Of a stretch of DNA of 6,829 nucleotides, positions 1-6,209 are shown one piece after another. A program made the translations under genes and the position numbers. Under the pieces are notes generated by a model. It did no database searches and was not told where the DNA came from. It was given only the letters and a program-made list of their open reading frames with translations. Origin of the DNA: Gemmatimonadota bacterium. GTDB taxonomy: Bacteria; Gemmatimonadota; Gemmatimonadetes; Gemmatimonadales; Gemmatimonadaceae. Location of the stretch: the NCBI GenBank assembly GCA_028287205.1, contig JAQBQC010000439.1:1-6829 (forward strand). The letters run 5' to 3'. How positions within the stretch are numbered: the stretch's first letter is position 1; each line of letters begins with the position of its first letter.

Positions 1-1183
1 AGATCTGGCGCGTGATCTTCTTGTCCAGAAGCGTGTCCGTGCCGGGCTCCACGATGTCGAAGCCGATCATGAGACCGCGGCCGCGCGCATCCTTGATGAT
101 CGGAATCTCACGCTCCCAGCGCTGCACATCGGCCAGCATCTTCTCGCCGATCCTGCGCGAGTTCTCGACGAGCCCCTCTTCGATGATGGTCTCGAGCGTG
201 ACGCGCGCAGCCGCGGCTGCCATCGGATTGCCCCCGTAGCTGGACGAGCTTCCGCTCGGATTCGCCCACGGCTTCGCGAACGCAACCTCCTCGCGAATGA
301 GCAGGCCGCTCATCGGGAAGCCGCCGCCGAAGCCCTTGCCGCAGCTCATGATGTCCGGGACGATCCCTTCCTCGTGCTCGATCCCCCACATCTTGCCAGT
401 GCGTCCAAAGCCGGTGATCATCTCATCCGCGATCAACAGCGCGCCGATCTCGTCGCACAGCTGACGCAGCGCCCGCATGAATCCGCGGCGCGGCACGATG
501 TTGCCGGCCGTGCCCTGTATCGGCTCGACGATGATCGCCGCGATGTCGTTCGATGTCTCGTACTGGATCTTGCGCTTCAGGAAGCCGATCGCATCGCAGT
601 CGCACTCGCGATGCGTCTTGTCGAAGCCGCAGCGATGGGCGGGATCGTAGGGCGACAGGTAGCGTCCCGGCGCGAGCGGTCCGAGATCGAACTTGAAGTT
701 GGAGCCGAGCAGGGGGAGTACGCCGGCGGTCTTGCCGTGAAAGCCGCCCCAGAAGCCAATGACCTCGTTCCTTCCCGTATACGACTTCGCGAGCCGCAGC
801 GCCGACTCCACCGCCTCGGCGCCACTCGAGTAGAGCTGCGTGCGGTTGATGTCACCGGGGGCGAGATCGGCGAGCATGCGCACCAGCACCGCGCGATTCT
901 CGGAGGTGAAGCTGCCGACGTGGATCTTCGCGACCTGCTTCTGCATCGCGGCGACGTACTTCGGATGCGCGTAGCCCAGACTCGCGACGCCGATGCCCGC
1001 CATGAGATCGATGAACCGATTGCCGTCGACATCAAAGAGCAGCGCGCCTTCGCCGTGGTCGATGCAGATCTGGCTGAAGAGCGCAAAGCTCTGCGCGCCC
1101 GGCGCGAGATGCTGCTGCTCGTCGTCGAAGATCTCGCGCGATTTGGTGCCTGCGACCCACAGTGGCGTCTCGACGTTCGTCAC
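1..1183 (-). CDS. Class III PLP-dependent aminotransferase, C-terminus cut off by window edge
   Basis: This gene encodes a fold-type I, class III (ornithine/GABA-type) aminotransferase, a cytoplasmic enzyme that moves an amino group between an amine or amino acid and a 2-oxo acid using PLP. 394 codons are visible, read leftward from GTG 1183. Landmarks: the phosphate-binding SSGAEAVESALRLAK around residues 119-133; GGFHGKT with H149, which should stack on the PLP ring; the EPIQG turn; IADEMITGFGRTG with D253; and CGKGFGGG with K283 as the Schiff-base lysine. The 30-residue D-to-K spacing is normal for the family, and GGNPMAAAAA follows. A His/Cys-rich insert (H183, C185, H191, C194, C196) lies between the two halves of the PLP domain. 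Substrate cannot be told; related proteins are usually named 4-aminobutyrate, acetylornithine or aspartate aminotransferase family. GTG 1183 is the only reasonable start before the conserved region; a weak GGACGG lies 5 bases upstream. It follows thrC on the same strand, but the 210-base gap suggests its own promoter. Confidence 0.93.
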   Translation of the reverse strand, partial: MTNVETPLWVAGTKSREIFDDEQQHLAPGAQSFALFSQICIDHGEGALLFDVDGNRFIDLMAGIGVASLGYAHPKYVAAMQKQVAKIHVGSFTSENRAVLVRMLADLAPGDINRTQLYSSGAEAVESALRLAKSYTGRNEVIGFWGGFHGKTAGVLPLLGSNFKFDLGPLAPGRYLSPYDPAHRCGFDKTHRECDCDAIGFLKRKIQYETSNDIAAIIVEPIQGTAGNIVPRRGFMRALRQLCDEIGALLIADEMITGFGRTGKMWGIEHEEGIVPDIMSCGKGFGGGFPMSGLLIREEVAFAKPWANPSGSSSSYGGNPMAAAAARVTLETIIEEGLVENSRRIGEKMLADVQRWEREIPIIKDARGRGLMIGFDIVEPGTDTLLDKKITRQI

Positions 1184-1280
1184 GTATACCGTCCGCGAAT
1201 CAGATGAAAGGAAAGGAAACGACGACGCGAGAGAAGCGGTGCGTCGTGGATCGTGGAGCGACTCGCTCAGCACGCTCAGG

Positions 1281-1295
1281 CGATAAAAATTATCG
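1281..1295. repeat. Perfect 6+6 inverted repeat, CGATAA-AAA-TTATCG
   Basis: CGATAA (1281-1286) and TTATCG (1290-1295) are exact reverse complements separated by three A bases. The right arm overlaps the possible -10 box of the aminotransferase gene, so the repeat could be an operator half-site pair. An arm this short can also arise by chance in AT-rich DNA. The repeat is certain; its function is not. Confidence 0.4.
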
Positions 1296-1349
1296 GATCG
1301 GAACGTGTGATTCCAGCAAAGGATCACCAATCAAGAGTTCTTTGTCTAT

Positions 1350-1366
1350 GATACTAACGTGGTATC
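1350..1366. repeat. Short inverted repeat GATAC-N7-GTATC
   Basis: GATAC (1350-1354) and GTATC (1362-1366) are exact reverse complements around a 7-base spacer, followed on the plus strand by TTTT. The 5-pair stem is too weak to call a terminator. It could be an operator or chance. Confidence 0.25.
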
Positions 1367-1377
1367 TTTTGCTTTAC

Positions 1378-1393
1378 CTGTCCGAATTGACAG
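1378..1393 (-). terminator. Weak hairpin directly after the thrC stop codon
   Basis: CTGTC (1378-1382) and GACAG (1389-1393) can pair over a 6-base loop, and the hairpin begins one base after the thrC stop. There is no following T-run on the minus strand, so it does not meet the usual criteria for an intrinsic terminator. It may protect a 3' end or be chance. Confidence 0.2.
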
Positions 1394-2680
1394 CTAAGTG
1401 CGAAGCGTGCGCATTACGTCCGCAACAGCGCGTACGGTCGCGTCGATCTCGATGGGCCGATTGGCGTGCGCCGGCGGCGGCTCCGTGCCGCGGTGATATC
1501 GATCCAGCGACTCCGGATCCTTGAGCACGTGCCCCGTGAGCACGCACACGACACGCGCATCGGGCGCGATGATTCCCGCGAGCACCATCTGGCGCACACC
1601 GGCCACGCTCGCGGCGCTCGCGGGCTCGCAGCCCACACCAGCGGCATCGATGATCGCCTTCGCCTCCATGATGTTGCCGTCGCTCACGGAGGTCACCACA
1701 CCGTTGGTCTCGCGGATCGCCTGCACGGCGCGCTGATAGCTCGCGGGCGCGCCGATGTTGATCGCGGTCGCGATGGTGTTCGCGCGCACGCGATGCCGCA
1801 CACGGAAATTCTCGCGGTAGCTCATGGCAAACGGCGCGGCGCCGTCCGACTGCACCGCGAGCAGTCGCGGCATCTTCGTGATGAGTCCGAGCGAGCACGC
1901 CTCACGCAGCGCTTTCCCGAACGCCGCGGTGTTGCCGAGGTTACCGGCGGGCAGTGCGATCCAGTCCGGCACGTCCCACTGCAGCTGGTCCAGCATCTCG
2001 AGCACGATCGTCTTCTGTCCCTCGATGCGGAATGGATTGACCGAGTTGAGCAGATAGACGCCGAGCTCCTCGCTCGCTTCGCGCACCAGCCGCAGGCAGT
2101 CGTCGAAGTCCCCACGCACGAGCAGCGTGCGCGCGCCGTACGCGAGCGACTGCGTCAGCTTGCCCAGCGCGACCTTGCCCACGGGCACGAGCACGAGCGC
2201 CGGAATCCCGGCAAGCGCCGCGTACGCCGCGAGCGACGCTCCGGTGTTGCCGGTCGACGCGCAGGCTACCGCTGTGGCCCCCACGCGCACCGCCTGAGTG
2301 ACGCCGACGGTCATGCCGCGGTCTTTGAAAGAGCCGGTGGGGTTCATCCCTTCGTGCTTGAGCTGCAACGCGGGCACGCCCGCCCATTCCGCGATCCTCC
2401 TGCGCGCGATGAGTGGCGTGTTGCCCTCGGGCCAGGTGACTGCAGCATCGACGGCGCCCGGCAGCACGAGGGGTCCGAAGCGCCACACCCCCGACGGCGA
2501 TGTCGATGAGCGGAATCTGGCCACCAGTGCTGCACCGCGCTCCGCCGGGAGTGCATGCCGGAGCTCCAGGAGTCCGCCGCAGTAGGGGCATTGAGGACGT
2601 GGATCGAGCTCGGTCAGCTCCCGTGCACATCGCAGGCAGCGCTGCACCGAGGATCGCTCGGCGGTTGTCATATTTTGCAT
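1394..2680 (-). CDS. thrC: Threonine synthase
   Basis: Threonine synthase (EC 4.2.3.1) converts O-phosphohomoserine to threonine and phosphate, the last step of threonine synthesis in the cytoplasm. It is a fold-type II PLP enzyme. Numbered from ATG 2680 (428 residues), a zinc-ribbon-like N-terminus has C15xxC18 and C31xxC34; WPEGNTPL follows near residues 83-90; NPTGSFKDRGM carries the PLP lysine K119; STGNTGAS (142-149) and PAGN (244-247) bind substrate or PLP phosphate; GCEPASAAS (350-358) and LTGHVLKDPE (381-390) are typical of ThrC. Length and motif order are those of the single-domain, plant-like type. Possible starts are TTG 2686, ATG 2680 and ATG 2671. None has a Shine-Dalgarno sequence on this strand, so the mRNA may be leaderless. 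It is divergent from the S41 protease gene. No other threonine-pathway gene is present here. Confidence 0.95.
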   Translation of the reverse strand: MQNMTTAERSSVQRCLRCARELTELDPRPQCPYCGGLLELRHALPAERGAALVARFRSSTSPSGVWRFGPLVLPGAVDAAVTWPEGNTPLIARRRIAEWAGVPALQLKHEGMNPTGSFKDRGMTVGVTQAVRVGATAVACASTGNTGASLAAYAALAGIPALVLVPVGKVALGKLTQSLAYGARTLLVRGDFDDCLRLVREASEELGVYLLNSVNPFRIEGQKTIVLEMLDQLQWDVPDWIALPAGNLGNTAAFGKALREACSLGLITKMPRLLAVQSDGAAPFAMSYRENFRVRHRVRANTIATAINIGAPASYQRAVQAIRETNGVVTSVSDGNIMEAKAIIDAAGVGCEPASAASVAGVRQMVLAGIIAPDARVVCVLTGHVLKDPESLDRYHRGTEPPPAHANRPIEIDATVRAVADVMRTLRT

Positions 2681-2846
2681 GTACAAGGAGGATACACAGC
2701 GCCTTGGGGCATTGAAAGTGCGCTGGCAACTCCGCGAGCTCTCGAGTGTCTCAGTAGAACGCGCTCTGGTGATTCCCTGGGAGCACTTTTCGCGCTACAA
2801 TGCAGCAGTGATCTCGACATCACGCATGACCCCCGAGGGCCGATGA
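2679..2846 (+). CDS. Doubtful 55-residue open frame ending at the S41 protease start
   Basis: An ATG at 2679 opens 55 codons running to a TGA at 2844-2846 that overlaps the protease start as ATGA. The translation begins MYKEDTQRLGALKVRWQLRE and ends SRMTPEGR; it has no signal peptide, membrane segment or motif I recognise. For: the ATGA junction is the classic form of translational coupling. Against: there is no ribosome binding site before the ATG; the start shares CATG with the opposite thrC start; roughly a third of the codons end in A or T, unlike the neighbouring genes; a likely protease promoter lies inside the frame; and open frames of this length are common by chance at this GC content. 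Most likely not a gene. Confidence 0.18.
   Translation: MYKEDTQRLGALKVRWQLRELSSVSVERALVIPWEHFSRYNAAVISTSRMTPEGR
2689..2717 (-). promoter_or_regulatory. Possible thrC promoter giving a leaderless mRNA
   Basis: On the minus strand TATCCT (2694-2689) could be a -10 box and TTTCAA (2717-2712) a poor -35 box, 17 bases apart. Transcription would start at about 2682, almost at the thrC ATG 2680, which would explain why no Shine-Dalgarno sequence precedes that gene. Both boxes are weak matches, so this is tentative. Confidence 0.25.
2773..2801 (+). promoter_or_regulatory. Likely sigma-70 type promoter of the S41 protease gene
   Basis: TACAAT (2796-2801) differs from the -10 consensus at one base. 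The -35 position at 17-base spacing, TTCCCT (2773-2778), is a poor match. The transcript would start near 2808, leaving about 35 bases before ATG 2843, with a GAGGG (2835-2839) that could bind the ribosome but sits only three bases from the ATG. Confidence 0.4.
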
Positions 2847-4426
2847 ACCGCGTCCGCGTTTCCATGCTTGCCGCCGTTGTGCTCGTGCCGCTCACGACCG
2901 GCGCATTTCTCATCGAGCATCACGCGACGCGCGACAGTGCGCGGCTGTTCGATCAGGTGTTGTCGCTGGTCTCCGACCGCTTCGTCGATACGGTGCCGAG
3001 CGCGGACCTCTATGAGAAGGCGGCTCGAGGTCTCGTACGCGAGATCAACGACCCCTACGCGGCGCTCTATTCGCCCAAGCAGCTCGCCGAGTTCACGGCG
3101 AGCACCGGTGGACGCTACGCCGGACTGGGAATGCTCGTGGAGGACCAGCAGGGAACCACGGTGGTGAGTCGCGTCTATCCGCACACGCCGGCGGAGGCGG
3201 GGGGCGTGCACGATGGCGATCACATCGTCGCGGTCGAGAGCCAGGCGGTGCATGGGTGGAAGCTCCCGCAGGTGACCGACGCGCTCAAGGGAAATCCGGG
3301 AACGCAGGTGAGCGTGACGTTCGCGAGACCCGGCGTCACCTCTCCCATCCTGCTCAAGCTCACGCGCGCGATCATCCACATCCCGGCGGTTCCGTACACG
3401 ATTCTGCTCGACGGAAAGATCGGCTATCTGCCGCTGCTCCAGTTCAACGAGACATCGGGCGACGAGTTCGAGCACGCGGTGCAGAAGCTCACGCGCGATG
3501 GTGCGCGCGGCATCGTCATCGATCTGCGCGGCAACGGCGGCGGCATCGTCGATCAGGCGATCGACATCAGCAACCTCTTCCTGCGCGACGGTGCCGAGAT
3601 CGCGACGGTGCGCGCGCGCTCCGGCGAGGTGCAGCGATACGCGGCGCGCGGTACGCCGATCGCCCCCACATTGCCGTTGGTCGTTCTCACGGATGGCTAC
3701 ACGGCGTCCGCGAGCGAGATCGTGGCCGGCGCGCTGCAGGATCACGATCGCGCGCTCGTGGTCGGCACCACGTCCTTCGGCAAGGGGCTCGTGCAGTCGC
3801 TGTTCACCCTCGACGGTGGATGGGCGCTCAAGTTGACCACGGCCAAGTGGTTCACGCCGAGCGGGCGCTCGATTCAGAAAGAGCGGAAGGTGATCGATGG
3901 AAAGCTCGTCGAGGAGCCGGATTCGCTCGAGACGGACACCGTCAAGAAGAACCGGCCGCGCTACAAGAGCGATGCGGGGCGCGTGATCTACGGCGGTGGA
4001 GCGATCACACCCGATGTGCTCGTGCAGCCGGACACGCTGAGCATGCCCGAGCAGCAGTTCCTCAAGGCCATCACGCCCAAGTCGCAGGAGTTCTACATCA
4101 CGCTGTACAACTACTCGATGGAGCTCAAGGACAAGGTCCGTCCCGACTTCACGGTCACGCCCGCCTGGCGCGACGAGCTCTATCGCCGGCTCACTGCGGC
4201 GGGAGTGCCGATCGACAAGAAGCTCTACGTCGATGCCACGCCGGAAGTCGACCGCGTGCTCGGCGATCGTGTCGCGCGATTCGCGTTCGGCGACTCGACG
4301 GCAAAACGTCGCGAGCTTTCCGACGACAATCAGCTCGTGCGCGCGGTACAGCTGCTGCGCAAGGGAACGACGCAGCAGGATCTGTTCACGCTGGCCCAGC
4401 ACGAGCGGCCGAGCGGTACGCGGTGA
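2843..4426 (+). CDS. S41 family C-terminal processing peptidase with PDZ domain
   Basis: A 527-residue serine protease of the Prc/CtpA family, which trims or degrades envelope proteins from their C-termini. Residues 1-25 form a basic start and one hydrophobic segment, so it is exported or membrane-anchored facing the periplasm. A PDZ domain spans about 88-175, with the ligand-binding loop around YAGLG (92-96). The protease core includes KIGYLPLLQF (192-201) and DLRGNGGG (227-234). The catalytic serine is S289 in TASASE and the lysine K314 in SFGKG; their 25-residue spacing equals that of E. coli Prc (S452/K477). Q318 matches the third Prc catalytic residue. YGGGAITPDV (383-392) closes the core, and about 135 mostly charged residues follow, a longer tail than in minimal CtpA proteins. 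ATG 2843 is chosen because it starts the signal segment directly; the frame is open further upstream but lacks any signal there. The substrate is unknown. Confidence 0.93.
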   Translation: MNRVRVSMLAAVVLVPLTTGAFLIEHHATRDSARLFDQVLSLVSDRFVDTVPSADLYEKAARGLVREINDPYAALYSPKQLAEFTASTGGRYAGLGMLVEDQQGTTVVSRVYPHTPAEAGGVHDGDHIVAVESQAVHGWKLPQVTDALKGNPGTQVSVTFARPGVTSPILLKLTRAIIHIPAVPYTILLDGKIGYLPLLQFNETSGDEFEHAVQKLTRDGARGIVIDLRGNGGGIVDQAIDISNLFLRDGAEIATVRARSGEVQRYAARGTPIAPTLPLVVLTDGYTASASEIVAGALQDHDRALVVGTTSFGKGLVQSLFTLDGGWALKLTTAKWFTPSGRSIQKERKVIDGKLVEEPDSLETDTVKKNRPRYKSDAGRVIYGGGAITPDVLVQPDTLSMPEQQFLKAITPKSQEFYITLYNYSMELKDKVRPDFTVTPAWRDELYRRLTAAGVPIDKKLYVDATPEVDRVLGDRVARFAFGDSTAKRRELSDDNQLVRAVQLLRKGTTQQDLFTLAQHERPSGTR

Positions 4427-4445
4427 TCGTATAGCCTCTCCGCTG

Positions 4446-4955
4446 GTGCGCTCCCTGCTCGTGATCGCGTTCTGCATCCTCGCTCCGGCTGCTCTCCGCG
4501 GCCAGGAGAGGAGGACGATCGCGCGCTACGGCTTCTCCGACGGCGCGATCGCGATCGACGTGCGCCCGGGGGGCATCATCGCGATCGCCGCTGCACAGGG
4601 CGACAGCGCGGCGACCGTGACGCTGCGCGCAAGCGACGCGAAGGCGTGGGTGGATTCGACGCGGCGCTTCGTGACGCGTGCGGCACCCCGCAAGCGCACC
4701 GAGGTCGTGCTGCAGCGCAGCATGATCGAGGAGGCGTCGGACAGCGGAGCCGCGCTCAGCTTCCTCCGCCGCGCCGAACGGGATACGACCACCTTCGAGC
4801 TGCTCATCTCGACGCGGGCGTTCGGGAAGTTCCCATTGGCCCTCGAGCGGCGCGAGGCGGCGCTCTTTTTTACCGCGATGCGGCGTGCGATCGCAGCCAC
4901 GCGTCCTCCACCGCCGCCGAAGCCCGCGGCGAAGCCGAAGAAGCAGGCGCCCTAG
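4446..4955 (+). CDS. Small exported protein of unknown function, Pro/Lys-rich tail
   Basis: I do not recognise this 169-residue protein. From GTG 4446 it begins with an arginine and a hydrophobic run (LLVIAFCILAPAAL, residues 4-17) typical of a signal peptide, with probable cleavage near ALRG/QERR. The mature part is an alternating mix of short hydrophobic beta-like stretches (IAIDVRPGGIIAIAAA, 35-50; TEVVLQ, 85-90; FELLISTR, 117-124) and a helix-like segment with many Arg and Ala (133-152). It ends in a disordered tail, RPPPPPKPAAKPKKQAP. It contains a single cysteine, inside the signal segment. The gene starts 19 bases after the protease stop and is probably co-transcribed with it, so a role as partner or substrate is possible but unproven. 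No good ribosome binding site is seen; the frame is open far upstream over the protease gene, but GTG is the start that puts the signal peptide first. Confidence 0.72.
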   Translation: MRSLLVIAFCILAPAALRGQERRTIARYGFSDGAIAIDVRPGGIIAIAAAQGDSAATVTLRASDAKAWVDSTRRFVTRAAPRKRTEVVLQRSMIEEASDSGAALSFLRRAERDTTTFELLISTRAFGKFPLALERREAALFFTAMRRAIAATRPPPPPKPAAKPKKQAP

Positions 4956-4958
4956 GGC
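4949..4958. repeat. 10-base palindrome containing both convergent stop codons
   Basis: GCCCTAGGGC is a perfect palindrome. The plus-strand gene stops with TAG at 4953-4955 and the minus-strand gene with TAG at 4954-4952, so the two coding regions overlap by four bases and share the CTAG. There is no space for a separate terminator between them. Confidence 0.9.
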
Positions 4959-6193
4959 CGCCAGCCGATCTCGCGATCGGCCCGCCACTCCAACGGCTCG
5001 GCACGATCGCTGTCCACCGCGAGCGTCGCGATGTCCGCGACATCGGCGCGCACGTCCGCGAGGATAGCAACGGGGGGCGTGAGACCGTCGGGGCGCTCGT
5101 GCAGCCAGTTCGCGAGCACGATCACGTAGAGACCGCGATCGGGATCGATCCACAATGAGGTCCCTGTGAATCCGGTATGCCCGTACGCCCGCTCGCTCAT
5201 GTGCTGGCCGCAGCTCGCACCGCCTGCGCACGTGTCCCACCCCAGCGCGCGCCAGCCGGCGGAGCGATGCGTGAACAGCGCCACGGTGCTATCCGCGATG
5301 ATGCGCGTGCCGTCCAGCGTTCCGCCATTCAGAAGCATCTGCGCGAAGCGCGCGAGATCGGAGGCGGTCGAGAAGAGTCCTGCGTGTCCCGCGACGCCGC
5401 CGAGCGCGTAGGCATCGCCATCGTGGACCTCGCCCTGGAGCGGATGGCCGCGCGAGCTGTGGCGTTCCGTGGGTGCGGTGCGGGCGCGCAGTGCGGCGCC
5501 TGGACGATAGGTGGTGCTCGTCATCGCGAGCGGCGCGAAGATGCGGCGTCGTACGAAGCGATCGAGCGGCTGATGCGCGATTGCCTCGACGACGAAACCG
5601 AGGACGTCCATGCCCACATCGGAGTAGAGCTGAGACGTTCCGGGCTCGTGCTCGAGCGTGGTCGCGAGGACCAGTTCCCGCGCGCGCGCAACCGAGTGGG
5701 TGCGCCCCGCGAGGTTGCGTCCCGCCGGGAGCCCCGAGCGATGCTCGAGCAGCTGCCGGATCGTGACGCGCGCCTTCGCGCCGCGAGAGAATGCAGGGAG
5801 GTAGCGCGAGACGGGCGCGTCGAGCGAGATGCGATGCTCGTCGTAGAGGACCATCACCGCGGATGTCGTTGCGACGACTTTCGTGAGCGATGCGAGATCG
5901 TAGAGCGTACGATCGGGAGATACCGGCGCGCTCGCCGCCGCCCAGTCCAGCGTGCCATAGCCGCGCGAAAAAACGGTTGCGTCGCGGCGGCCGATGATCA
6001 CGGCGGCGCCCGGAAAGCCCTCGGCCTCCACGCCGCGCTCGACCACACGATCGACTGCGTCCAGGCGCGATGCGGACATCCCGACGCTGTCCGGCGGAAG
6101 CGCGGGGAGACGGCAGGGCACGCCGAGCGTGCACAGGAGAGCAAGGACAGGCAGCATCATCCTCCGGTGACGAGCGCGCGCCGAGGCGCGCAA
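4952..6193 (-). CDS. Exported beta-lactamase-family serine hydrolase
   Basis: A serine hydrolase of the class C beta-lactamase / PBP4-like / EstB fold (Beta-lactamase family, PF00144). Numbered from TTG 6193 (413 residues), the catalytic SxxK is S102-L-T-K105, the second motif is Y190-S-D192 (YxN-like with Asp), and the third is H339-T-G341 in place of KTG. Residues 256-275 contain VHDGDAYALGGVAGHAGLFS, a pattern I associate with hydrolases fused to or beside NagZ- and NamZ-type peptidoglycan-recycling enzymes; a role in murein or D-amino-acid peptide turnover is therefore inferred, and esterase or true beta-lactamase activity cannot be excluded. The N-terminus has RARHRR then MMLPVLALLCTLGV, a signal peptide. 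Start is uncertain: TTG 6193 gives the basic n-region; ATG 6160 or 6157 follow a GGAGG but lose it. It lies 16 bases after the amidohydrolase stop and is probably in its operon. Confidence 0.9.
   Translation of the reverse strand: MRASARARHRRMMLPVLALLCTLGVPCRLPALPPDSVGMSASRLDAVDRVVERGVEAEGFPGAAVIIGRRDATVFSRGYGTLDWAAASAPVSPDRTLYDLASLTKVVATTSAVMVLYDEHRISLDAPVSRYLPAFSRGAKARVTIRQLLEHRSGLPAGRNLAGRTHSVARARELVLATTLEHEPGTSQLYSDVGMDVLGFVVEAIAHQPLDRFVRRRIFAPLAMTSTTYRPGAALRARTAPTERHSSRGHPLQGEVHDGDAYALGGVAGHAGLFSTASDLARFAQMLLNGGTLDGTRIIADSTVALFTHRSAGWRALGWDTCAGGASCGQHMSERAYGHTGFTGTSLWIDPDRGLYVIVLANWLHERPDGLTPPVAILADVRADVADIATLAVDSDRAEPLEWRADREIGWRP
6161..6165 (-). promoter_or_regulatory. GGAGG just before ATG-ATG in the serine hydrolase gene
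   Basis: On the minus strand GGAGG abuts ATG 6160 and stands three bases before ATG 6157. If it is a ribosome binding site the spacing is short, favouring 6157. If TTG 6193 is the true start, this is only part of an Arg-Arg-Met coding stretch. Confidence 0.3.
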
Positions 6194-6209
6194 CGGTCGC
6201 CAACATTCG

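Larger units (their letters stand above)
1281..1380 (-). promoter_or_regulatory. AT-rich leader, probable promoter region of the aminotransferase gene
   Basis: 61 of these 100 bases are A or T, in a window that is otherwise clearly GC-rich. The stretch lies in the 210-base gap between the thrC stop and the aminotransferase start. On the minus strand GATAAT (1294-1289) resembles a sigma-70 -10 box, with TTGCTG (1319-1314) upstream, but the 19-base spacing is longer than ideal. Use of this box would leave a leader of about 100 bases before GTG 1183. No riboswitch or tRNA fold was recognised in that leader. The exact promoter is a guess; the composition shift is directly visible. Confidence 0.35.

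Noticed and set aside
374..1207. A 277-codon plus-strand frame opposite the aminotransferase
   Set aside because: The minus-strand frame carries the full set of class III aminotransferase motifs; this one is an Arg/Ala-rich shadow.
1387..1392. A perfect -35 consensus TTGACA on the plus strand
   Set aside because: No -10-like sequence lies 16-18 bases downstream and no plus-strand gene follows.
1162..1524. A 120-codon plus-strand frame covering the AT-rich gap, with a hydrophobic stretch MILTWYLLLYL
   Set aside because: It runs antisense into both flanking genes, has no ribosome binding site at any start, and its tail is the reverse strand of thrC. The hydrophobic stretch comes from AT-rich non-coding DNA.
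1466..2509. A 347-codon plus-strand frame opposite thrC
   Set aside because: Arg/His-rich composition without domains; thrC on the other strand is unambiguous.
2685..2691. A strong Shine-Dalgarno-like AAGGAGG on the plus strand
   Set aside because: No start codon at suitable distance opens a frame of any length; TTG 2704 meets a stop after three codons.
2555..2842. Upstream extension of the S41 protease frame to ATG 2555
   Set aside because: It would overlap thrC antisense and bury the signal segment about 100 residues into the protein; ATG 2843 gives a normal exported protease.
4233..4445. Upstream extension of the small exported protein frame over the protease gene
   Set aside because: It would overlap the protease out of frame and place the signal peptide internally; GTG 4446 is more sensible.
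2795..4477. A 560-codon open frame on the minus strand across the S41 protease gene
   Set aside because: It is extremely Arg/Asp/Glu/His-rich with no motif, as expected for the antisense of a GC-rich gene whose real frame has clear catalytic motifs.
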